A stretch of 41,853 nt of DNA from UBA877 sp034436335. GTDB lineage: Bacteria; Chloroflexota; Anaerolineae; Anaerolineales; Villigracilaceae. Shown here one piece after another: positions 35,424 through 41,853 of the stretch. Location: the NCBI GenBank assembly GCA_034436335.1, contig DAOTVO010000011.1:1-41853 (forward strand), given 5' to 3'. Below the pieces are notes generated by a model that saw nothing but the letters and a program-made list of their open reading frames with translations, did not search any database and was not told where the DNA came from. The position numbers were made by a program, and so were the translations under genes. Numbering within the stretch: the stretch's first letter is position 1; each line of letters begins with the position of its first letter.

Positions 35424-35960
35424 ATGGACAAGAAGATGGACGCACGGCGTGCAGACAATTGGCCTGTGTCCATCTTTTTTCTTTGCCTGACGGCGCTGGC
35501 CGCCTGCGCCCCCGCCCCGTCCCCGACCCCCTACCGGCCTCCCCCTCCGGCGCAGAACGCCACGCCCCCGCCGACCGCCACGCTTCCGCGCCCGACGGTC
35601 GAACCGCTCGCGGAAAACGCCCCCTGCACGAACGACCTGGCCTTCGTAGACGACCTGACTCTCCCCGATTACACCGTCGTCGCCCCCGGCAGTCTCCTCG
35701 ACAAACAGTGGCTGGTACAGAACAGCGGCTCCTGCAACTGGGACGGCCGCTACCGTCTGCGTTACGTGGGCGGCTACACGATGGGCGCGGCCGAGGAACA
35801 GGCGCTCTACCCGGCGGTCGCCGGCGCGCAGGTCACGATTCGCATCCTGTTCACCGCGCCGGCCGAGGCCGGGGAATACGTCAGTATCTGGCAAGCCTTC
35901 GACGCCGACGGTCTGCCCTTCGGCGATGCCTTTCTCATCCGAATCATCGTCCAGCCCTGA
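35424..35960 (+). CDS. Lipoprotein with NBR1-type immunoglobulin-like domain
   Basis: 178 residues. An N-terminal signal (about 12-27) ends in the lipobox LAAC, followed by a Pro/Thr-rich spacer (about 30-60). Residues about 68-178 match the NBR1 four-tryptophan (FW) Ig-like domain: KQWLVQNSGSCNWDGRYRL, then YTMG, and a closing strand region GEYVSIWQAFDADGLPFGD. In bacteria this domain occurs in exported proteins and its role is unknown. It begins 15 bp after recA; an ATG at 35436 is an alternative start. The short gap suggests cotranscription with recA, though a functional link is not evident. Confidence 0.8.
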   Translation: MDKKMDARRADNWPVSIFFLCLTALAACAPAPSPTPYRPPPPAQNATPPPTATLPRPTVEPLAENAPCTNDLAFVDDLTLPDYTVVAPGSLLDKQWLVQNSGSCNWDGRYRLRYVGGYTMGAAEEQALYPAVAGAQVTIRILFTAPAEAGEYVSIWQAFDADGLPFGDAFLIRIIVQP

Positions 35961-35968
35961 GAGGAATC

Positions 35969-36733
35969 ATGAACAATCCCATTCTCGAACTCATCCACCG
36001 TCACGCCTCCGTGCGCCGTTACAAAGCGGACCCTGTGCCTGCTTCCGTCATCGAGGCCGTTGTCGAGGCCGGTCAGCGCGCTTCAACCTCCTCCAATTTG
36101 CAGACCTACTCGGTCGTCGCCGTGACCGACGCCGCCAAGCGTCAGCGGCTGGCCGAGTTATGCGGCCACCAACAGTTTATTGCCGAAGCGCCGGTCTTCC
36201 TGGCCTGGCTGGCCGATTTGGCGCGTCTGGAACGCGTCTGCGAACTGCGCGGTTATCGGCAGGAAACAGGTTATCTGGAAAACTTCCTGGTTGCCGCCGT
36301 GGACGCGGCCATCGCCGCCCAAAACGCCGCCCTGGCAGCCGAGTCGCTCGGCCTGGGCATCTGCTACATCGGCTCGATTCGCAATGAGCCGCAGGCCGTC
36401 ATCGAATTGCTCGGCCTGCCGCGGCTGACCTTCCCCGTCACCGGCATGACGCTCGGCTGGCCCGCCAGAGAAGCGCGTCTCAAGCCGCGCCTGCCGCTCC
36501 AGGCCATCCTGCATTGGGAGACCTACAACCCCGACCAGGATGCCGCCCTGCTAGAATACGACCGGACTATGGCCGAGACGGGAATTTACGAGAAGCGGCA
36601 AATTGCCTACCCCGGCAAACCGGAATGGATGCCCGATTACGGCTGGCTGGAACACAGCGCCCGCCGCGCTTCCCTGCCAGCGCGCACGGAAATCCGCAGC
36701 GTGTTGGAAAAGCAGGAATTTGGGCTGAAATAA
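35969..36733 (+). CDS. NfsA-type FMN nitroreductase
   Basis: 254 residues, GAGG before the ATG. The N-terminal RHASVRRYK, the QRASTSSNLQTYSVV segment and GLGICYIGSIRN bind FMN, and the C-terminal part (KPRLPL, then an extended tail) fits the NfsA/FRP branch rather than NfsB. It would reduce nitro compounds or quinones with NAD(P)H. Eight bases after the lipoprotein gene, so probably on the same transcript. A strong hairpin at 36802-36831 follows. Confidence 0.9.
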   Translation: MNNPILELIHRHASVRRYKADPVPASVIEAVVEAGQRASTSSNLQTYSVVAVTDAAKRQRLAELCGHQQFIAEAPVFLAWLADLARLERVCELRGYRQETGYLENFLVAAVDAAIAAQNAALAAESLGLGICYIGSIRNEPQAVIELLGLPRLTFPVTGMTLGWPAREARLKPRLPLQAILHWETYNPDQDAALLEYDRTMAETGIYEKRQIAYPGKPEWMPDYGWLEHSARRASLPARTEIRSVLEKQEFGLK

Positions 36734-36756
36734 AAATGCAGGGGCTGTCTCAAAAG

Positions 36757-36780
36757 TAGGGCGGAATGCCATTCCCCCGT
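36757..36780. repeat. Degenerate palindromic repeat copy
   Basis: AGTAGGGCGGAATGCCATTC followed by CCCC: a decayed copy of the GTAGGGCGGGATT palindrome, 24 bp after the nitroreductase stop. Confidence 0.5.
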
Positions 36781-36796
36781 CACATACGGTGAAAGA

Positions 36797-36840
36797 CAAA
36801 AGCAGAGAACGCTAAATATGGCGTTCTCTGCCGGTTTTTG
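36797..36840. terminator. Bidirectional Rho-independent terminator
   Basis: GCAGAGAACGC (36802-36812), 8-base loop, GCGTTCTCTGC (36821-36831), perfect 11-bp stem. On + it is followed by CGGTTTTTG, on - by TTTTGTCTTTC. It ends the recA-nitroreductase transcript and the opposing sigma/DUF5667 transcript. Confidence 0.9.
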
Positions 36841-36887
36841 CTATCTTTTTGGGACAGTTCCTGCAGAATCGGCAATCCAACAAAGAC

Positions 36888-36911
36888 AGGGCGGGATTGA
36901 AATCCCGCCTT
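36888..36911. repeat. Palindromic repeat copy
   Basis: GGCGGGATT (36890-36898), GA, AATCCCGCC (36901-36909), 10 bp beyond the stop of the DUF5667 gene on the minus strand. Confidence 0.85.
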
Positions 36912-36920
36912 GCTCTCCTT

Positions 36921-37808
36921 CTACGGATGACCGCCCCCTCCGCCTCCGGGCGTTCTCTGCGACCACTGTCCGCCGGTGGGGTAGGGCGTTTTTTGCGGCG
37001 TCTGCATGCCGGGCGTGCCTTGTAGAGACCGGGCGCCTGTCTCGTCTGGCGTGGGGGTTTCTCCCTGTCCTGCGCCGCCAAATTGCGGTGTGGACGTAGC
37101 AAAGAAGCGGGACGGCATGGGGGAGGCGGTTTGCGTGGGCCAGCCAGAGCGCGTCTGCGTGCGGAATTGTTCGGGAACGGTCAGGCCTTCGTCTATCTGT
37201 CGTATCTGGGCTTCGAGCAGCAGGCGGGTCTGTTGCAGAACGACGCCCGGTTCACTCTGTCCATCTGAAATCGTTTGCACCTGGATTTCCAATTGTGAAC
37301 GGATGCGCCGCAGAGCGGTCAGCATCTCCGGGTCATCCATGCCGGCGGCAAGTTGGAGCGCCAGATGGACATGCTCTTCGAGACGACCGACTGTCGCGGC
37401 GGGAGGAATCTGGCCCTGCGCGGCAAGTTGATTCATCTCTGAGACGCGGTTGCCGACGAACTCCATCAGTAAGTCAATTTCGGTTTGCGGGTTGACGGTG
37501 AGACCCAGCCGAAAATCTTCGACGGCAAGTTTGAGCGGGTAAAGGGTCTCGCCGGGCAAAGCGCCCTGGGCGGCAAAGGTCGCGCCGACACTCCCCCCGA
37601 ACAGGAGCAGGAGGGCCAGCGCCAGGGCAGCAAAGTTCCAGGCCAGCCGGCGGGAAGGCAGAGCACGCCGCGAGGAAGCGGGTTGGAGGGCAGCAGCCTC
37701 AGCCAGAAAACGCGCCCGTCCGCGCGCCGCCGCATGCGGGTCGCGCGCCGGTACGTCTTTCAGACGGTCGAGACGCTGTTTCAGTTGTGGGTCAAGTGCA
37801 TCATTCAT
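36921..37808 (-). CDS. DUF5667 membrane protein, probable partner of the ECF sigma factor
   Basis: 295 residues from the ATG at 37808, overlapping the sigma factor stop (ATGA). A cytosolic N-terminus (1-55) precedes one membrane helix (about 58-80), then the DUF5667 region with ALPGETLYPLKLAVEDFRLG and a helical part (about 95-215), and a long Pro/Thr/Gly-rich tail ending in a Gly run. DUF5667 proteins are commonly encoded next to ECF sigma factors, and this topology suits an anti-sigma or signal-sensing partner at the membrane; no classical zinc anti-sigma motif is visible. Tight overlap supports a shared complex. Confidence 0.85.
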   Translation of the reverse strand: MNDALDPQLKQRLDRLKDVPARDPHAAARGRARFLAEAAALQPASSRRALPSRRLAWNFAALALALLLLFGGSVGATFAAQGALPGETLYPLKLAVEDFRLGLTVNPQTEIDLLMEFVGNRVSEMNQLAAQGQIPPAATVGRLEEHVHLALQLAAGMDDPEMLTALRRIRSQLEIQVQTISDGQSEPGVVLQQTRLLLEAQIRQIDEGLTVPEQFRTQTRSGWPTQTASPMPSRFFATSTPQFGGAGQGETPTPDETGARSLQGTPGMQTPQKTPYPTGGQWSQRTPGGGGGGHP

Positions 37809-38350
37809 CGAGTTTCCTCGTTCAAAATTCGCTGTAAGGCCGCCAAGGCACGGTGCTGAAGGGATTTGACTGCTCCGACCGGCTTCTTCAGCGCTTTGGC
37901 AATCGCTTCGTTCTCCCATTCTTCAACGAATTTGAGCAGGATGACCTGTTGCTGGTCAGGCGTGAGGCGGCGGATGGCTTGCAGGAGGCGGTCATCGCGC
38001 AGGCTGGCTTCTGCGGCAGTTTCCGGGTCGGGCGCGAAATCGGGCTGGGTTTCTTCCAGCGTTTCGGGAACAGGTTCACGGCGGTAGAGGTCGGTCACCC
38101 AGTTGTGGGCGATGCGGTAGAGGTAGGCTTGCAGAAAATCGCGCGGGCCTTTGCCGTCTTTTAGCGCGTGCAGAAAACGGCTGAACGTCTCGGCCACGCA
38201 CTCTTCGGCAAGTTGGGGATCTCCCAGCAGGCGCATGGCATACCGATAAAGACCGGGGCTATAGAGGTCGTAAATCTCGGCCAGCGTCTGGCGGTCGAAT
38301 CGCCGTGCACGCTCCAGGAGAACAGAATCGGATGGCACAATGGTTTCCAT
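37805..38350 (-). CDS. ECF-type RNA polymerase sigma factor
   Basis: 181 residues. Region 2 (about 20-85) has DLYSPGLYRYAMRLLGD and the -10 recognition helix region AYLYRIAHNWVTDLYRR; region 4 (about 120-178) has LTPDQQQVILLKFVEEWEN and KPVGAVKSLQHRALAALQ. No region 3, as in ECF sigma factors. The operon partner is the DUF5667 membrane protein. It is divergent from a secreted DUF5666-like gene, and a dyad AGATAC-GG-GTATCT with motif CGTATCTG lies in front of it, so it may control its own promoter and those of its neighbours. Confidence 0.93.
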   Translation of the reverse strand: METIVPSDSVLLERARRFDRQTLAEIYDLYSPGLYRYAMRLLGDPQLAEECVAETFSRFLHALKDGKGPRDFLQAYLYRIAHNWVTDLYRREPVPETLEETQPDFAPDPETAAEASLRDDRLLQAIRRLTPDQQQVILLKFVEEWENEAIAKALKKPVGAVKSLQHRALAALQRILNEETR

Positions 38351-38375
38351 AAAGTGAGACGAGAGATAGGTGATT

Positions 38376-38397
38376 CAGATACGGGTATCTTATCATA
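38376..38397 (-). promoter_or_regulatory. Promoter and dyad in front of the ECF sigma gene
   Basis: Minus strand TATGAT (38397-38392) is a possible -10. Just downstream AGATAC-GG-GTATCT (38377-38390) is a palindrome straddling the predicted transcription start, and it contains CGTATCTG (38383-38376), also present at 38431-38438 and 39159-39166 on +. Confidence 0.4.
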
Positions 38398-38492
38398 CAG
38401 GAATGAGAAGTTAAAGGTTTCGTAAAGAGGCGTATCTGCAAAAGGAAAACAGCGTCACAACGAGTGAAACCAAATTTTGAAAGGAGATTCCC

Positions 38493-38978
38493 ATGAAAAA
38501 GATTTTGCTCCCCCTCATTCTGGTCGTTTTACTCGCTGTGAGCGTCCTGCCGGCTGCGGCCGGCCAGGGCGGACCCGGCATCGGCCCGCAGGTTACCCCT
38601 CAGCCCATTCCTCAGGCCGTTCCTCAGGCCGTTCCTCAGGGTCAGGGGACGATGACCACCTACCGCCAGTCCAGCCCGCGCGGCACATTCGCCCTGACCG
38701 GTCAGGTGACAGCGGTGGACACGGTCAACCAGACCATCACCCTGACCGTCGTGCGCAGCAATAAACTGGTCAAGGCGTATGTCAATACGAACGTGACCAT
38801 CGTCATCACCAGCACGACCAAATTCCTGTACAAATCTTCCTCCATTGCCACGGCGACCAAAATCACCTTCAATGACATTCAGGTCGGCGATTACATCTCG
38901 GTCACCGGCACGGTTGCCAACAATGTGTGGAAAACGACGCGCGTGACCGAAGGCGCCACGCTGAACTGCCTGCCGTAA
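38493..38978 (+). CDS. Secreted DUF5666-like protein
   Basis: 161 residues, AAAGGAG before the ATG. A signal peptide (1-23, cleavage after VLPAAA) is followed by a Pro/Gln repeat segment (PQPIPQAVPQAVPQGQG, from a 12-bp direct repeat in DNA at about 38602-38640) and a beta-rich domain (about 65-150) with GQVTAVDTVNQTITLTVV and IQVGDYISVTGTV. This is the pattern of DUF5666/OB-like secreted domains of unknown role. It is divergent from the ECF sigma operon and shares its CGTATCTG motif upstream. A single Cys sits three residues before the end. Confidence 0.8.
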   Translation: MKKILLPLILVVLLAVSVLPAAAGQGGPGIGPQVTPQPIPQAVPQAVPQGQGTMTTYRQSSPRGTFALTGQVTAVDTVNQTITLTVVRSNKLVKAYVNTNVTIVITSTTKFLYKSSSIATATKITFNDIQVGDYISVTGTVANNVWKTTRVTEGATLNCLP

Positions 38979-39000
38979 ATTCTTGCGGCATCTCCTCGGG

Positions 39001-39036
39001 AAAGAGACAGGTCCGCAAGGGCCTGTCTCTTTTTTC
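39001..39036 (+). terminator. Rho-independent terminator after the secreted protein gene
   Basis: AGAGACAGG (39003-39011), 10-base loop, CCTGTCTCT (39022-39030), then TTTTT. Confidence 0.9.
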
Positions 39037-39317
39037 GAGAATTCGAATTGTAATCTCGATACGGCGGCGGAAGTCGAGTAATCCGAAGGCTGCCCCGCCG
39101 CCCACTCGACCGCCCTTAAAACATTTTGCATACAAATCCTGGCAATTTTTTCATTGGCCGTATCTGTAGAGCCATTTTTGCGTCACAAAAAATGGCTTGT
39201 AAGCGATGCAGATGCACAGATATCAGAAAGCCCTCTCCCCCTGGTAAAAAGCCGGCAGACGGTGCCTGTCGGCTTTTGATATTTCACCCCATTCCATATT
39301 CCTGAGGAGGAAGCAAC
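39037..39317. other. Intergenic region with two hairpins upstream of the subtilisin gene, no ORF
   Basis: No coding sequence is convincing. It holds the CGTATCTG motif (39159-39166), a hairpin AGCCATTTTT/AAAAATGGCT (39170-39197), and a terminator-like stem AAAAGCCGGCAG/CTGTCGGCTTTT (39247-39277) 40 bp before the protease start, followed by the AGGAGG ribosome site. The arrangement fits a short RNA or a leader with an attenuator, rather than a plain promoter. Confidence 0.5.
39247..39277 (+). terminator. Terminator-like hairpin in the leader of the subtilisin gene
   Basis: AAAAGCCGGCAG, loop ACGGTGC, CTGTCGGCTTTT; 12-bp stem with one wobble pair and a U-run inside the distal arm. Confidence 0.6.
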
Positions 39318-40496
39318 ATGAAATACCCTAAAGTTTGGTTCATCATCGTCGCCTTGCTGATGGCCTTTTCGGTCATCCAGCCCGGCCTGGCGCAGGGACG
39401 CGGCCCGGCTCCGATTTACGGGACCGACTCGCCAACCGCCATTCCCGGCAGGTATATCGTGGTCTTCGAGAACACGGTAGGGAACGGCGAGATGGAAATG
39501 GCCATGGAACACGTCCGTGCCCAGGGGGGAGAGATTCGCTTCAGATACGAGGCGGCGCTCAAAGGCTTCGCGGCTTCGCTGCCCGAACAGGCGCTCCAGG
39601 GCTTGCAGAACAACCCGCATGTCGCCTTCATCCAGGCCGAGCAGATCATCACGATTGATACCGAGCAAACACCTGCCACCTGGGGGCTGGACCGCATTGA
39701 TCAGCGGTATCTACCACTCAACAACACCTACACTTACAACTACACTGGGGCCGGCGTCAATGCTTATGTGATTGACACCGGCATTCTGCCCACCCATGTC
39801 GAGTTCGGCGGCCGCGCCTTCGTGGCCTTCGATGCCGTCGGAGACGGTCAGAACGGTATTGACTGCAACGGTCACGGCACGCATGTCGCCGGAACCATTG
39901 GCGGCGCGACCTATGGGGTTGCCAAACAAACTACGCTCTACGCTGTCCGCGTGCTGGATTGCTCCGGCTCCGGCACGAACGCGGGCGTCATTGCCGGCGT
40001 GGACTGGGTCACCGCACACGCGGTCAAACCGGCGGTTGCTAACATGAGCCTGGGCGGCGGAGCGGATGCCGCTCTGGACGCCGCGGTCACCAACTCCATA
40101 AACTCCGGCATCACTTATGCCATCGCCGCCGGCAACAGCCGCCGCGATGCTTGCAAATTCTCCCCGGCGCGCGTTCCGCTGGCCATCACCGTGGCGGCTA
40201 CCACCAACACCGACACCCGCGCCTCCTACTCCAACTATGGCACGTGCGTGGACCTGTTCGCCCCCGGCTCCTACATCACCTCGGCCTGGTATACCAGCAC
40301 CACCGCCACCAACACCATCAGCGGCACTTCGATGGCCACTCCGCATGTGGCCGGCGTGGCAGCGCTCTACCTGCAAGCCCATCCCAACGCCTCGCCCACC
40401 GAGGTCACCAGCGCTATCAAAACCGCCGCGACGCCCAATGTGGTCATTGACCCGAAGGGGTCGCCCAACCTGCTGCTCTACTCGTTGATACCATAA
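39318..40496 (+). CDS. Secreted subtilisin-like serine protease (S8, proteinase K type)
   Basis: 392 residues, GAGGAGG before the ATG. Signal peptide 1-25; inhibitor-type propeptide I9 (about 42-115, PGRYIVVFEN to FIQAEQII); catalytic domain about 120-392. The triad is Asp153 (YVIDTG), His186 (NGHGTHVAG) and Ser338 (GTSMATPHVAG), with oxyanion Asn273 in AAGNS. Cys residues (183, 215, 279, 310) could form two disulfides, as in proteinase K/aqualysin relatives. Exported and self-processed protease for nutrient or wall turnover. The 5' region contains CGTATCTG and a terminator-like hairpin, suggesting controlled expression. Confidence 0.95.
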   Translation: MKYPKVWFIIVALLMAFSVIQPGLAQGRGPAPIYGTDSPTAIPGRYIVVFENTVGNGEMEMAMEHVRAQGGEIRFRYEAALKGFAASLPEQALQGLQNNPHVAFIQAEQIITIDTEQTPATWGLDRIDQRYLPLNNTYTYNYTGAGVNAYVIDTGILPTHVEFGGRAFVAFDAVGDGQNGIDCNGHGTHVAGTIGGATYGVAKQTTLYAVRVLDCSGSGTNAGVIAGVDWVTAHAVKPAVANMSLGGGADAALDAAVTNSINSGITYAIAAGNSRRDACKFSPARVPLAITVAATTNTDTRASYSNYGTCVDLFAPGSYITSAWYTSTTATNTISGTSMATPHVAGVAALYLQAHPNASPTEVTSAIKTAATPNVVIDPKGSPNLLLYSLIP

Positions 40497-40521
40497 GAGC
40501 GGCATTTACAACTGAATACAG

Positions 40522-40566
40522 AATCACCCCCGTCGGTGCGCTCCCCGCCGGGGGTGATTTGTTTTA
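40522..40566 (+). terminator. Rho-independent terminator after the subtilisin gene
   Basis: AATCACCCCCG (40522-40532) pairs perfectly with CGGGGGTGATT (40549-40559), followed by TGTTTT. Confidence 0.88.
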
Positions 40567-40598
40567 CAAACCGATATTTATGATATTTATCTAAAATA

Positions 40599-40627
40599 TT
40601 GACAATCTCGAATAGGATTGTTATACT
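40599..40627 (+). promoter_or_regulatory. Promoter with internal dyad in front of the SufR-like gene
   Basis: TTGACA (40599-40604), 17-bp spacer, TATACT (40622-40627): near-consensus sigma-70 promoter. An inverted repeat ACAATC-N8-GATTGT (40602-40621) occupies the spacer and is a likely autoregulatory operator. Upstream, GATATTTAT is directly repeated (40573-40591). Confidence 0.75.
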
Positions 40628-40651
40628 CCAATTCGTTTGGAGAAAGTTCGC

Positions 40652-41272
40652 ATGAAAAGCACCCGTGACCGAATCCTGCAAACCCTGCTCAAGCGTCCGC
40701 GCATGACCGTGAACGAACTGGCCGAGGCGGTGGGCATCAACCCCATCTCCGTCCGCCACCACCTGACCAACCTCCAGGTCGAGGGCCTGGTGACCGCCGA
40801 GGAAGAACGTCACGGCGTCGGGCGGCCGCGTCTCGTCTATCTGCTCACCGAGCACGGCATGGAGCGCTTCCCGACCCGCTACCTGCGCCTCACCTCCCGC
40901 CTGCTCGACCAGTTGAAATCCACCATGCCCGAACCGATGGTCAGCAAACTCTTCTTGCAAATGGCCACCGACATGGCTGAGGAATATGCCGAGCAGATGA
41001 AAGGCATGAGCATGGAAGAGCGCCTCGAAGTGGCCAAAGAACTGCTTGCCCAGGAAGGCTTCACTGTCGAGTGGGAAAAAGCCGGCGAACAGTACCGCAT
41101 CCACGAAATTACCTGCCCCTACCTGCAAATCGGACAGAACCACCCTGAAGTTTGCACCGTAGACCAAACGCTCATTTCCAAAATGCTGGCCGTCCCGGCA
41201 GAAAAAGTCCAGTGCATCCTGAGCGGCGACGCCCAATGCACTTACATCGTCCATAGCGAGGAGAAAAAATGA
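40652..41272 (+). CDS. sufR: SufR-like iron-sulfur transcriptional regulator
   Basis: 206 residues; start by GGAGAAAG at 40639-40646, with an in-frame TTG at 40637 as a less likely alternative. An N-terminal winged helix-turn-helix (about 5-70, MTVNELAEAVGINPISVRHH) is followed by a helical linker and a C-terminal sensor with Cys155, Cys168, Cys188 and Cys196. Cys155-x12-Cys168-x27-Cys196 equals the spacing of the cluster-binding Cys in cyanobacterial SufR, which represses the suf operon when loaded with an iron-sulfur cluster. The overlapping downstream DUF59 gene supports the role. The promoter dyad suggests autorepression. Confidence 0.8.
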   Translation: MKSTRDRILQTLLKRPRMTVNELAEAVGINPISVRHHLTNLQVEGLVTAEEERHGVGRPRLVYLLTEHGMERFPTRYLRLTSRLLDQLKSTMPEPMVSKLFLQMATDMAEEYAEQMKGMSMEERLEVAKELLAQEGFTVEWEKAGEQYRIHEITCPYLQIGQNHPEVCTVDQTLISKMLAVPAEKVQCILSGDAQCTYIVHSEEKK

Positions 41273-41622
41273 CCGACAACGAAGCCCCCCTGAATCAAGT
41301 CGTCTGGGATATCCACGAAACACACCCGGACCTGGTGCCTGTGCTGCGCGCCAAACTAGCCGAGGTGGTGGACCCGGAGATCGGCCTTAACGTCATTCAA
41401 TTGGGACTGATCCGCAAAGTCAAAATCGAGAACGGCACGGCGAGCATGTACGTTCTGCTGACGACGCCCTTCTGTCCCTACGGCCCGGCCATGTTGGAGA
41501 TGATCAAACAAAAAGCCGAGGAGGCCCTCGGCAAGACGGTTGTCTTGGAACTCGGCCTCGAACCCTGGGACTTTTCCCTGATGGAAGACCCGGGAGCGAT
41601 TGACTGGGGAATGTACACCTAA
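41269..41622 (+). CDS. DUF59/MIP18-family iron-sulfur assembly protein (SufT-like)
   Basis: 117 residues, start overlapping the regulator stop (ATGA). The DUF59 signature VVDPEIGLNVIQLGLI and the reactive Cys69 in TTPFCPYGP are present. Relatives (SufT, PaaD, CIA2) help load iron-sulfur clusters onto target proteins. No sufBCD is inside the window. A C-terminal extension (EPWDFSLMEDPGAIDWGMY) follows the domain. Confidence 0.9.
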   Translation: MTDNEAPLNQVVWDIHETHPDLVPVLRAKLAEVVDPEIGLNVIQLGLIRKVKIENGTASMYVLLTTPFCPYGPAMLEMIKQKAEEALGKTVVLELGLEPWDFSLMEDPGAIDWGMYT

Positions 41623-41625
41623 AAC

Positions 41626-41656
41626 CCTCCCGCCATCTGGCGGGAGGAGTTTCTTT
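41626..41656. terminator. Terminator between DUF59 gene and the convergent SPASM gene
   Basis: CCTCCCGCC (41626-41634), loop ATCT, GGCGGGAGG (41639-41647), then AGTTTCTTT on +; on - the stem is followed by GTTTT, so it may serve both genes. Confidence 0.88.
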
Positions 41657-41853
41657 ACAGAACAATCTTTTCGACCACCTGGGGGTCATCCTGATAGCGG
41701 AGGAGGCGCAGGCCCTCCAGGCGCAGGGCTTCGGGGAAGAGGGCCTGGTAGATGCGGCAGTTGGGCGATTTGACATCGTAGCGTCCCGTCGCCCGAAACG
41801 CCTCCAGCGGACAGCCGCCCGCGCACCAGTATTTCCACCGACAGTCGCGGCAG
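41655..41853 (-). CDS. Radical SAM protein, C-terminal SPASM domain only (cut by window edge)
   Basis: The minus strand is open from the right edge to the TAA at 41657-41655 (65 residues visible). It contains CRDCRWKYWCAGGCP and later SPNCRIYQALFPEALRLEG, the Cys pattern of a SPASM auxiliary iron-sulfur cluster domain as in anaerobic sulfatase-maturating enzymes and peptide-modifying radical SAM enzymes. The catalytic CxxxCxxC part lies outside. Its substrate cannot be judged from this piece. Next to an iron-sulfur regulatory operon, convergent. Confidence 0.85.
   Translation of the reverse strand, partial: CRDCRWKYWCAGGCPLEAFRATGRYDVKSPNCRIYQALFPEALRLEGLRLLRYQDDPQVVEKIVL

Overview
The window looks like chromosomal DNA of a GC-rich (about 60 % by eye), free-living bacterium, most probably Chloroflexota of the Anaerolineae type. 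I infer this from the mix of genes (DUF5667/ECF pair, SufR-like regulator with a DUF59 protein, bacterial NBR1-type lipoprotein, YugP peptidase, RarA, TatABC), from the many palindromic and low-complexity intergenic repeats, and from TATAAT promoters placed six bases before start codons. The lineage is not proven. I see no rRNA, tRNA, CRISPR array, IS element or phage gene.

Layout. 1-3776 (+): signalling block with a membrane histidine kinase cut by the left edge, a single-domain receiver and a receiver-histidine kinase fusion. 3812-7614 (-): flippase-like membrane protein, YugP-type zinc peptidase, S41 C-terminal processing protease and a HAD phosphatase that is divergent from mutL (7681-9459, +). 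9774-10769 (+) is a zinc alcohol dehydrogenase. 10809-13248 (-) is a two-gene signalling operon: a receiver fused to a CpaE/MinD-like domain with a degraded P-loop, then a soluble GAF histidine kinase. 13818-16760 (+) is uvrA. 16856-22555 (-) carries murJ, a UbiA-family prenyltransferase, a small GNAT protein, an esterase and a histidine ammonia-lyase homologue whose MIO triad reads Ala-Cys-Gly. 22813-24387 (+) is a P5C-type aldehyde dehydrogenase. 24455-28979 (+) is a tight cluster in which the two subunits of a family I CoA-transferase are separated by two unfamiliar genes. 29054-30442 (+) is an uncharacterised membrane protein. 30636-36733 (+) holds tatB-like, tatC, tatA, rarA, a histidine phosphatase, recA, an NBR1-domain lipoprotein and a nitroreductase. 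36921-38350 (-) is an ECF sigma factor with a DUF5667 membrane partner; next to it on the + strand are a secreted DUF5666-like protein and a subtilisin. 40652-41622 (+) is a SufR-like/DUF59 iron-sulfur operon. The right edge cuts a radical-SAM/SPASM gene (-).

Connections. uvrA and recA share a near-identical operator-like sequence abutting their -10 boxes, suggesting one SOS-type regulator. Four genes share the pattern -10 box, six bases ending in CCC, ATG, which predicts leaderless mRNAs. Two classes of repeat are scattered through the window: a palindromic element with core GGCGGGATT/AATCCCGCC, and low-complexity tandem motifs. Repeat-like DNA also sits in frame inside coding regions (receiver-kinase, MutL linker, UvrA, alcohol dehydrogenase). 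An 8-bp motif CGTATCTG recurs upstream of the sigma factor, the secreted protein and the subtilisin, hinting at a small regulon.

Most of the window is housekeeping. The best candidates for new biology are the split CoA-transferase cluster with its two unknown proteins, the Ala-Cys-Gly ammonia-lyase, the pseudo-ATPase response regulator, and the repeat family that enters genes and promoters.
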